DNA from: Phoronis australis
Taxonomy: Eukaryota > Phoronida > Phoronidae
Reading direction: 5' to 3'
Assembly: GCA_002633005.1 (NCBI GenBank)
Contig: NMRA01000011.1
Location: forward strand, 1,092,855 to 1,128,428
DNA length: 35,574 nt
Under the pieces are notes generated by a model, which was given only the letters and a program-made list of their open reading frames with translations, made no database searches and was not told the DNA's origin. Made by a program: the position numbers and the translations under genes. Numbering within the stretch: position 1 is the first letter of the stretch; every line of letters starts with the position of its first letter. Positions 22,501 through 28,609 of the stretch are shown one piece after another.

Positions 22501-22988
22501 AAGAGCCGGGGATGTTTTGCCCAGTCCATTCATCAATATGTGCTGTTGACATAAACAGTGATATCAGGCATTGGACAGAATTAGTGTCGCAATGCTATCC
22601 AAGAATGAAGTCGGACTAACGTGATCACTTATATGATTAATGGCTGTTCAGAAAACGGTTAATGTTATGAACTGAATCCTAGTTGCCTGGACCCGATAAT
22701 TCAATTGTGAAGCACTCGAAGTGCGTTCAGACGCTGACGCTGAAACTTGGTCGGGTTGGGCTTGCCACGGCTGCTCCCCACAGGGGAAGGTATTGTGTAT
22801 GTTAGGCCTACCTCCAACAGTCGTGACTGGCTTTCCATATCCACGCAGTATTCCACAGGTTTTGGCCTCGACATCATATAAGTTACGGCAAGTGCTGATG
22901 CGGCGGCTGTCGCTGCTATGCCAATCGCCGTTGTAGACGAGCAGTTAAGATGACGTACATCTTCCATATAACGTCTGAAAGCTTCCAT
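1392..22988 (-). CDS. ACSL: Long-chain-fatty-acid--CoA ligase (ACSL1/5/6-like), complete 20-exon gene
   Basis: The product converts a long-chain fatty acid, ATP and CoA to acyl-CoA, AMP and PPi, feeding lipid synthesis or beta-oxidation from the ER or outer mitochondrial membrane. Twenty exons join with matching phases into about 693 residues (human ACSL1 has 698). Residues 20-39 form an N-terminal membrane segment, followed by RPKP as in vertebrate ACSL1. The P-loop YTSGTTGDPKG (267-277) spans an intron. Further motifs are YGQTE (453-457), WLHTGD (530-535), the DRKK hinge region (549-552) and [10 protein letters not shown] (560-569) with the adenylate-forming C-terminal fold. Assignment rests on remembered family sequence, so the paralogue within ACSL1/5/6 is not settled. 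No lesion is seen. The only problem is duplicated exons flanking two 'n' bases (9/10 and 18/19), which I read as retained second alleles. Exons are listed separately. Confidence 0.95.
1533..2290. other. ACSL intron 19
   Basis: No coding signal. It contains a two-copy tandem repeat of about 46 bases at 2059-2150 and A-rich tracts. Confidence 0.6.
2059..2150. repeat. Tandem duplication, period 46, two copies
   Basis: The segment beginning gagcaactaaaatacc at 2059 recurs at 2105 and both copies run through ccgactctgttttcaaaaa. It lies in ACSL intron 19. Confidence 0.85.
2291..2362 (-). CDS. ACSL: ACSL exon 19 (residues 624-647)
   Basis: Twenty-four codons, [11 protein letters not shown] then [10 protein letters not shown] use the acceptor ctttcag at 2363-2364. 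An acceptor 23 bases upstream gives the wrong phase and a frame break. Confidence 0.92.
2341..2727. repeat. Duplicated block, copy A (exon 18/19 region)
   Basis: Near-identical to 2729-3113 in the same orientation, with scattered differences such as a 2-base indel near 2420. It stops exactly at the n at 2728. Interpreted as one haplotype of a locally duplicated assembly. Confidence 0.9.
2601..2702 (-). CDS. ACSL: ACSL exon 18, copy A (residues 590-623)
   Basis: Encodes [13 protein letters not shown]...EELCKSE, the AFL(V/I)AIVVPD motif of the C-terminal domain. Acceptor tttcag, donor gtaatt, phase 0. It joins cleanly to the complete exon 19 at 2291-2362. Confidence 0.92.
2729..2750 (-). CDS. 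ACSL: ACSL exon 19, copy B, truncated at an 'n'
   Basis: The first 22 bases of exon 19 (ALKQMIL) with the same acceptor region, cut off by the n at 2728. It is an assembly remnant, not a usable exon. Confidence 0.8.
2987..3088 (-). CDS. ACSL: ACSL exon 18, copy B
   Basis: Thirty-four codons, [14 protein letters not shown] to MEELCKSE. Same protein as the copy at 2601-2702. This copy connects leftwards only to a truncated exon 19 at an 'n', so it belongs to the second allele of a 387-base duplicated block. Confidence 0.88.
3698..3787 (-). CDS. ACSL: ACSL exon 17 (residues 560-589)
   Basis: Thirty codons, [16 protein letters not shown] then [12 protein letters not shown], in the C-terminal mobile domain. 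Acceptor ttccag, donor gtaagt. Confidence 0.95.
3788..5585. other. ACSL intron 16
   Basis: About 1.8 kb with no recognised coding exon or element between exons 16 and 17. Confidence 0.5.
5586..5639 (-). CDS. ACSL: ACSL exon 16 (residues 542-559)
   Basis: Eighteen codons: [18 protein letters not shown], the hinge between large and small domains, nearly identical to vertebrate ACSL. Acceptor ttgtag, donor gtgagt, both phase 0. Confidence 0.95.
6012..6217 (-). CDS. ACSL: ACSL exon 15 (residues 473-541)
   Basis: Encodes HVGPPVIG, the strand with GEICAKG, and [14 protein letters not shown], the conserved ATP-binding and FACS signature region with the catalytic Asp of HTGD. Acceptor cttaag, donor gtaaaa. 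Confidence 0.96.
6218..7092. other. ACSL intron 14
   Basis: About 0.9 kb without a recognisable feature. Open frames on both strands near 6770-7050 overlap each other and match nothing I know. Confidence 0.5.
7093..7165 (-). CDS. ACSL: ACSL exon 14 (residues 449-472)
   Basis: Starts ILEGYGQTE, the conserved adenine-binding motif. One base overhangs and completes the Gly of GHVG in the next exon. Acceptor catag, donor gtaaca. Confidence 0.93.
7883..8033 (-). CDS. ACSL: ACSL exon 13 (residues 398-448)
   Basis: Contains [16 protein letters not shown] then [17 protein letters not shown], matching the SLWDRLIFHKVQ and GGRVRLMVTGAAP core of the domain. The acceptor ttgaag follows a long T run; the donor is gtaaga. 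Ends phase 0. Confidence 0.92.
8226..8308 (-). CDS. ACSL: ACSL exon 12 (residues 371-397)
   Basis: Twenty-seven codons plus two bases, ending [13 protein letters not shown], at the place of the LLDFASKRKEAELRSG helix. Sequence conservation is weak but splice sites (gtgcag, gtaaat) and phases fit on both sides. Confidence 0.78.
8309..9040. other. ACSL intron 11
   Basis: About 0.7 kb with nothing I can identify. Confidence 0.5.
9041..9175 (-). CDS. ACSL: ACSL exon 11 (residues 326-370)
   Basis: Forty-five codons including [13 protein letters not shown] and [15 protein letters not shown], the equivalent of IGFFQGDI and [11 protein letters not shown]. Acceptor catag, donor gtaatt, phase 0 both ends. 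Confidence 0.95.
10194..10268 (-). CDS. ACSL: ACSL exon 10, copy 1 (residues 301-325)
   Basis: Encodes CIELCPDD...[14 protein letters not shown]. The family usually has LPLAHMFER, so Met is replaced by Asn here in both copies. Acceptor follows a run of T (tttttcag), donor gtgtgt. Confidence 0.88.
11067..11149 (-). CDS. ACSL: ACSL exon 9, copy 1 (residues 273-300)
   Basis: Completes YTSGTTG with [14 protein letters not shown], the phosphate-binding loop region, and ends LLIDTK at donor gttagt. Phase 0 at its end matches exon 10. Only one of the two copies can be used in one transcript. Confidence 0.88.
11475..11672. other. Unique spacer between duplicated blocks
   Basis: About 200 bases to the right of the n that have no counterpart at the left flank of copy 1. 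Partial similarity to that flank resumes only around 11648 (taagatgacacagc against taagaagacacagc). It could be an allele-specific insertion or a misjoin. Confidence 0.55.
12652..12726 (-). CDS. ACSL: ACSL exon 10, copy 2 (probable allelic duplicate)
   Basis: Twenty-five codons encoding CPDD and [11 protein letters not shown], identical in protein to the copy at 10194-10268. Acceptor tttcag, donor gtgtgt, phase 0 both ends. Confidence 0.85.
13527..13609 (-). CDS. ACSL: ACSL exon 9, copy 2 (probable allelic duplicate)
   Basis: Two bases plus 27 codons: completes the glycine, then [13 protein letters not shown] to KLLVDTK. It differs from the copy at 11067-11149 by one amino acid (V for I). 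Acceptor ttcaag, donor gttagt. A downstream CAG|gtaaag donor would extend the exon but breaks phase with exon 10. Confidence 0.85.
13934..14581. other. ACSL intron 8, unique part
   Basis: No coding signal. It contains an AT dinucleotide microsatellite near 14464-14487. Confidence 0.5.
14464..14487. repeat. (AT)n microsatellite
   Basis: About twelve uninterrupted AT units within ACSL intron 8. Confidence 0.9.
14582..14633 (-). CDS. ACSL: ACSL exon 8 (first half of AMP-binding motif)
   Basis: Residues 256-272 plus one base: [17 protein letters not shown], with the invariant glycine completed by the next exon. Acceptor gttttag, donor gtatgt. Confidence 0.93.
14911..14943 (-). CDS. ACSL: ACSL exon 7 (33-base microexon)
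   Basis: Eleven codons (residues 245-255, [11 protein letters not shown]) between a strong acceptor (tttgcag) and donor (gtaagt), phase 0 at both ends. It fills the short basic linker that vertebrate ACSL has just before PP-PEDL. Being a multiple of three, it could be skipped without a frameshift. Confidence 0.75.
14975..15044. repeat. Tandem duplication, period 35, two copies
   Basis: The unit starting accaaagcaaaatatg at 14975 is repeated exactly from 15010, in ACSL intron 6 next to the exon 7 acceptor region. Confidence 0.88.
15490..15668 (-). CDS. ACSL: ACSL exon 6
   Basis: Residues 185 (split) to 244. KILVCD and HLIVMD align with the SLVFVD and KIIVVMD strands of the N-terminal subdomain. 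Acceptor ttctag, donor gtgagt, ends phase 0. Confidence 0.88.
15669..17249. other. ACSL intron 5
   Basis: About 1.6 kb without any recognised exon or element. Confidence 0.5.
17250..17349 (-). CDS. ACSL: ACSL exon 5
   Basis: Residues 152-184 plus one base. It contains the hallmark VPLYDTLG of long-chain acyl-CoA synthetases. Acceptor tttcag, donor gtaagt. Confidence 0.93.
17967..18086 (-). CDS. ACSL: ACSL exon 4
   Basis: Forty codons (residues 112-151) ending [10 protein letters not shown], equivalent to IGIFAQNRPE of ACSL. Acceptor ttccag, donor gtgtgt, both phase 0. Confidence 0.9.
18571..18638 (-). CDS. ACSL: ACSL exon 3
   Basis: Starts with two bases completing the codon split by intron 2, then 22 codons beginning NGPCLG and ending SYQE, matching NGPCLG...LSYKQ of the family. 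Acceptor cttcag, donor gtatgt, ends in phase 0. Confidence 0.88.
18949..19102. mobile_element. Short MITE-like element with GGATCC-type ends
   Basis: The left end (ggtggatcccgg) is the imperfect inverse of the right end (ccccctggatccgcc). The interior is 150 bases with no ORF. Elements with GGCGGATCC ends and G-runs are common non-autonomous transposons in animal genomes. It lies in ACSL intron 2. Confidence 0.5.
19348..19396. repeat. Perfect 19-bp hairpin
   Basis: The arm gcactattttgaggcttta (19348-19366) is exactly reverse-complemented at 19378-19396 around an 11-base loop. After one mismatch three more pairs form. It lies in ACSL intron 2. It could be a relic of a palindromic transposon or a small-RNA-like fold; nothing in the sequence decides. 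Confidence 0.85.
19713..19800 (-). CDS. ACSL: ACSL exon 2
   Basis: Residues 60-88 plus one base. The acceptor is ttttcag and the donor gtaag. The end [11 protein letters not shown] aligns with TLYEGFQRGI of vertebrate ACSL1. The segment before it is about ten residues shorter than in vertebrates. Confidence 0.8.
20587..20593. repeat. Target site duplication, left (atatact)
   Basis: The 7-base atatact is found again at 22020-22026, immediately outside the other end of the inverted-repeat element. Confidence 0.55.
20594..22019. mobile_element. Foldback-type DNA element with ~165-bp terminal inverted repeats
   Basis: The left arm (20594-about 20755) and the right arm (about 21849-22019) are imperfect reverse complements, starting cgggtgagaaacaacatgac. 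Each arm is itself built of short GC-rich subrepeats of the type aacaggac(c/t)(t/g)ccgg and catgaccgc(c/t)gg. The 1.1 kb interior has no long ORF, so the copy is non-autonomous. The flanking atatact duplication supports insertion. Long, internally repetitive inverted arms are typical of foldback elements; the superfamily cannot be named from this copy. It lies in ACSL intron 1. Confidence 0.8.
22020..22026. repeat. Target site duplication, right (atatact)
   Basis: Matches 20587-20593 on the other side of the foldback element. Confidence 0.55.
22173..22452. mobile_element. Possible MITE with GCACCC ends
   Basis: The left end tgggcgcacccgagggggg faces a right end gcccccctat...gggtgcgtgc of inverse sense. 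The similarity is short, so this is only a candidate. It lies in ACSL intron 1. Confidence 0.3.
22812..22988 (-). CDS. ACSL: ACSL exon 1 (start, membrane anchor)
   Basis: It encodes residues 1-59. ATG at 22986-22988 is the first Met in frame; a TTG two codons upstream is not a plausible start. The alanine-rich hydrophobic stretch [13 protein letters not shown] followed by RPKP matches the N-terminal anchor of ACSL1-type enzymes. The donor GAG|gtaggc is in phase 0. Confidence 0.85.
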
Positions 22989-25900
22989 TGTCAAAGTGCG
23001 CAGTTTCTACATCAAACTGAAACGACACCCAGCATTTGTGCAAGTCAAAGCAAACGACAACTGACCGTTGACTTCTGCTGCCGTTCGGTTCAGTAAACAA
23101 GCGAGACCTATAGCACCGTGACCCTGCATGACCTCACCCTTTCCCAATGAGTCAACTGTTTAGAGTAAAGGGGACAAAACACCTATAGGTGTCGTGTTAA
23201 TCCTTTTCTGTCCTCAATCTCGTACTGAAACTGGTGCAGGTCCCGGCGGGGCGTCGTAAGCCGGCTAGAATATTGCAACCATAGACATATTAAGATGTCT
23301 ATGATTGCAACTAACTTATTGCGACCTGCTGTCATTTTTTTGGCCATGGCCGGAGGGAGACCGAGTGACCGTGCTCCCGGCTCCAACGACCTGTGCATGA
23401 CACCAGAGTTCTGCAGTCACACCCACAGTCTGTAACCTTTTGTAGGACTTAGAATATAGGCACACGTTCGTATAGAATTTTGTTAAAAAAGACACCCTTT
23501 CATGGGGAAACTGGTCAGCGAAAAACTCACCCTATCAGCGGCAGACGCCTCCGCGCTCCGTCGCAGGGTAAGGGGAGTTATCACTGTGCAGGATATTCAG
23601 CCGGAGTCTACCCTTGTGAGGCCTGTTTAGGCATTATGATAAATTCTTGTCTTGGTGCAAACGCGGATCTGAGAATGTCCGCAAGGTAGTGGGGGTCGGG
23701 TAACCACAACAATCGAAGCGCCTGAAAGCGACATACCGGAGAGATTTTTTGGTTGTGTCCACGGAAAGGAGTCCTCAATGAATCCGCCTGTGTGATGTTA
23801 ACTCAAATATATAGTGAATTCTCCAGTTAAAACCTGTCACTAAAAGATGAATGCTGTACCACTACAGGTTGTGAGGTCAAATCTAACTTCGGGTGCAATA
23901 TTATAGGAGCCGGAGAGACTACGTGACTACAAATAATCATGAAGATGGTCAGTAGATGTCACATGTCGAAGCTATGGGTGACTTAATCATCACAACCGTC
24001 AGGTCAGTACATGTGTATTAAATGTAATGTAATCATAATGTTATGTAATAATTCAGTGGTAATGCCTAGCTGGCAATCGCTGCGAAGAAAAAATCTTACA
24101 CTAAAGGTTCTCGAAAATTTTAGCCACTGCGCTGATTTTGATAAGCCATTCAATGTCCAACGCCTGAGTCTGCAAATTTATGTAACGTTGACCCCACGAG
24201 GGTGCGTTGTAAGATTATGATCTCTTCAAACGAAGTTATTTTGTAGCGAAACAGAGCGCAGTCGTGCAGGAACTCTTACCTTAACGCGCAGACGACAAAA
24301 AGGCAGACAGTTCACGCCTTCTCTCACTGACGCCTCAGTGTACCAAATTCTCTTGAGCATGTCATTGAAATCGACCTTTACTCAAAAGTGTGCAGCGCAT
24401 CACAGAATCCCTTGTGACCAAAGATAACGTCGTCTATCTCACCATGGACTATTTACACTCATTTGAACATTAGGTTATCATCAAGCGGCCTTTTCCTTTG
24501 ACAAGATTGGTCTCATTATTATATTCCTTACCGGGATAGGATTCTACTTCCGATACCAACATCGTGTGGAAGTCGATACAGTTAGACCGTAGCCGCGTCC
24601 AATTTGTACTGTAGGCTCTCAGAAATGAAATATTTTGGGTAAGCCAAGTTTGACGGCAGTTAATTTTGAGTTAGACATTTCTAGTAGATTCAATGAATCT
24701 GACTTTCTAGCATTTGTGAACATATTGGGAATGAGAAAAGTCCACTAGTTCGGTTAGAGATACGTTTTTCATTGAAAATGAGACCTCTATAGCTGTGTTG
24801 TGTAGCGACTGAAATATCTGTTGCGATTTCAATTAGTCCTTGAACAACCCAGAATTGCAAAAACTCTAGTTTCATGGCAGCACTTTTGAACTGTATTTTT
24901 GAAATCAGCTGGAAATTTGCTTGCAGAATCTAGTGGTAACATGGAAGTGACGGTTTGAAGCTGAAACTCTCAATGTTGTGTTTCTATCCTTTTTCATAGC
25001 TTCGCTTCCTTTTTTGGTGGAAGTGAAAGGTCAAAAATACGTGACAGAATAAAGTTTCTATGGTCATGTGTAACGATTTTGGTGTGAAGCGAATCACAAC
25101 TTTTCATTTTGTTCGCAGATTTTCAACACAGTAGCAGAAAAGCAGCAAGTCCAGTGACGTGTGTACAGTGCCCGGTCAAAGCTAGCGACAACTGCGTAGC
25201 GTCTCCTCAAGTCTCAGGCGATGCGTACAAGCGCTTTTTTCGAATTCGTAATTTTGGTGTTGGCGTTTTCTTGATAGTTTCTATATGTTATGGTAACGGA
25301 AACGGAGCCTTATCACGGTAAGGAATATTACGAGACTGATTAAATGACAGTAAAACACCTAATTAGAATTTCGTTTTTTAGCCAACTTATCAGGGCCAAG
25401 TGGAATTTTAACGTAAGGTCGCTTGTGGTCGAATGGTAAATTCAGGTTATGATTTAACTTATAATCAAATGCGCAAATACTTCATTTAATATTCATTCAT
25501 ACAAACACTTGCCGCTCTGTGAGTGTTTCTACAGCATTCTGTTTGAAACATAAATAAATTGGGTTTCGAGGAGTGATAGATATTCACTTCGATGTTTCAT
25601 TTTTATTACAGAGCGTTTACAAATTGTTGAGAGGACGCTCGCGATGGTATCAAACCTTAGCAAGATCCGTCCAAGTAAAAACCTTCAATTTAGGAACACG
25701 TTTGGAACAACGGAATGATAAATCTTTATTTTCAAAAAGTAGCGCACGGTCGATCCTCGACTTCAAGTTTCTCAAATTCTGAACATCGTTCTTAAATGTA
25801 AACTGAAGTTATAACATTTCAAAAATCGGTAAATTAAAGTGTTAATTCTCCGCTGTTTAGCATTCAACGAGGGAATCTTAACCGAAACGCCCTCGGGTCT

Positions 25901-26924
25901 AAAGTTCAAAATCAGTAACTCGCTCATCATTGCCGAATGTGCCGACAACTCAGGTCACAGGCAAAGGGCACATGCGTCACTCTCGCATTCGCAATTTTTT
26001 GGGTGGTCAACCCCAATAATCTCTGAAAAGCTGATGGTTTCGATGTTCTTATTGGTATTGGAAACCACGTTCTATTACGTGGCTGACTTTATGTTGTAAG
26101 CTAAAAACCGAGGAAATACAGTTTCTAGAGTGTTTTTCTTATTTTGAGCAGCATACATTGTACGATTTTGAAACAACTTCCAATCTTGATATTTTTGTCT
26201 GCCCAATATTTCTTTTAATCTTTTTCAATTAAATTTTATCAAAACATAGTCATATCAAATTTGCCTCATTGCATCAAGGCTCTGCACAACAAGCCCAGAA
26301 GATACTCCACACGAACCACTGCTAGGATTTTTCGTTGACGTCTGCAGCGTCTATCAGCCTGTGAACGTACGTGAATGAGAACATCACGTGACTCTTGACA
26401 AAATGTCAATAATCTCGTGGCATTTCCTTCCAAATTTACAATCACTGCCGACAGTGATCCGCAATTTAAACGATTCATGGTACTAGTCACAAACAATGCA
26501 TATCTCATTCTTCGGCGTTAGTCAACTCACCTACAAAATGTCAACCCTCATAAAGTCCAGACAAGCGATTTACATGTCGGCTTAAATGTTGCTTGACGTG
26601 CAGTCCCCGTTGTTAGTAACTTTCGTAGAAAATGACACGAAGCAGCAGCCTCGTACATTTACTACGTAAGCCAAAGTTTCCGTGCAAAGAATTACGTTAT
26701 GGTCAAAAATGTAGTCTCGTTGTGAATAATGAGAATAAAACAATTTATGTGACATTCATAAATTTCATGAATGGCAAAATGGCGCCGGAAACAAAAACAG
26801 TGAAGCACTAGATCAAATCTTATTTCAGTTCTACAAAATACAATACTTCTAAACCAACAAATGATCTAATACATATAAATAATATAAAGACTTGGATGCT
26901 ATCATTGTCAATCGGTAAAAAGAT
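22989..26924. other. Intergenic region upstream of ACSL
   Basis: Nearly 4 kb between the ACSL start codon and the stop codon of the next minus-strand gene. It must contain the ACSL promoter and 5' UTR, but no TATA box or CpG-rich core could be pinned. A hairpin lies at 23273-23310. Short ORFs here show no recognisable family. Confidence 0.5.
23273..23310. repeat. 16-bp hairpin upstream of ACSL
   Basis: The arm ttgcaaccatagacat pairs with atgtctatgattgcaa around a 6-base loop with a single G-T type mismatch. It sits about 285 bases upstream of the ACSL start codon. Confidence 0.75.
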
Positions 26925-28609
26925 CTACTGCACGAAATTTGTGCTTTGTATTTCACCATCTAAGAGAACCAACACGAGGTCTGCAATACAACCGGAAGCG
27001 GAAGATGGAAACTCATAGTCACCTCCAAGACGTTCTCTGAAAACATGTAAATATGGCCGCAGCCTTCCGTGCCAACTGGCAGCTGGGTCTTCCCTACAAA
27101 CATTATGCAGCATTTCCCGGCAGCTCCACAGCCAATCCAGAGCATGATTTTTCTCAAGTCCGTATGCTCCATTTTGGCGAACGTGCGCGTCAGTCGACGA
27201 CTTCATACCCGATAGACGACTAATGACGTTGTTTAGTCGACTGCTTTGATGTCGTTTTCCCGGCGCCACGGCAGAAACAGCACTTTCATTCTGAAACGGC
27301 AAAACGGGTAACGTCTTTTGTTTGCCGTGCTGAGACATCGCGTGACCAGACAGTGCCACGTTAGTTTGAGAGGGCACCTGCGCAGAACTCGTGTTGGAAG
27401 ACTCGGCATCGCTGTTACCAGTTTTGGTTTCATTAAGATCCATGTTTTCCTTGACAACATTGCGGTGGCGGTATTTCCCGGAGTGCTCGCGCCACAAACG
27501 TCCTGCCTCGCTACGCACGTGACACATATTGGAGAAACCTCCTTGTTCAGGTTCTAGCCTAAGGCGCGCGCGAAACTGCTCAGCCCACTCATCATTTCCT
27601 TCCATAGCAAACTGCAAATTGGAGTCGTACTTCATAGCATTACGGTGGCAATATTCTTTGTATCTTTCCTTGGTTACTAAAACCTTTGGTCTCACAAGTG
27701 GGTCTAATTCATTGATCTGTTCTTGCGTCCAGTCAAGAAAGTAGTTGTTCTTGTGTCGTGTAACGATTATACTAACCTTTTCCCACAAAGTTAGCGGTTG
27801 ATCCGATATACTCGGAAACAAAAACGACATGCCACGTTCAGATTTCTTCCATTCCGTGTTCGAGCCGTACTTTCCGCGCCAACTTTTTGGTGCCCACTTC
27901 CAGTCGCGACCGCGGTTAGAGCGACTCCCGCTTGGCGAATCTCCGACGCCAACAGACGTTTGGCTCTCGTCGGACTCCGAAGGTTGTCGAAAAGCATCGA
28001 AGCTGTTTTGATCCGGGGACGAGGTCATGTGTCGTTGAAGATGAAGAGGTGAATGTGTAAGGTAATACCCAGCGGCCTCCAGGGACGGATTAAATGGGAA
28101 CACGGGGGCGGTATACGTTGCGAAATGGTGCGGTGGGAAAATGTGCCTGTCTCCATCGTCGCCGTGTGGCCCAAGGATGTTCGTCACGAAGTTATTCAGC
28201 TGCTTTATACTGTCTGAATGGACGGCGTTATCATTCCGATTGGTCGTCTCACCAGGACGTTCATCCCGAGCGCTCGTAGCCACCGCGTTAAAAGCGGATG
28301 GCTCAGAATCACCTTCGTTCTTGATTGCCGGAAGCATTTCAGTGCGTTGAACAGCAGTAGGTTGTCTCAAGTCCATAGCACCGAATTGGCATGAGTCAAC
28401 ACTTTCTTGTTTGACAGTAGTGCCGCCTTTTGGAGACGACGACCAATCAGTATCGTTTGATTCCAGTTTGATACTTTTCGCAGCGATTTCGTCAGGACTA
28501 GATGATTGTGACGAGCGTGAAGACTTGTTAGAACTTGACAGACAACTACGGTAGTCGGCGCTGTGCTGTCTCCAAAGGTCTGTCGCAACCACTTTGGCCT
28601 GGTTAAGTC
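26925..28609 (-). CDS. Exon 4 of the two-domain gene (end of domain 1, linker, domain 2, C-terminus)
   Basis: The acceptor tatttcag at 28610-28611 opens a 1685-base exon ending in TAG at 26925-26927. Two bases complete the split Gly, then LNQAKV and DLWRQHSADYR close domain 1. The linker, the complete second domain and the C-terminal region follow. The open frame continues to 28829 upstream, but that part is intron and transposon sequence. Confidence 0.85.

Noticed and set aside
26266-26508. 80-residue minus-strand ORF between the two genes
   Set aside because: The composition is protein-like, but there is no family match, no clear splice acceptor and no repeat or conservation support.
27318-28350. 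Plus-strand ORFs opposite the large exon
   Set aside because: Antisense shadows of a well-supported minus-strand coding exon.
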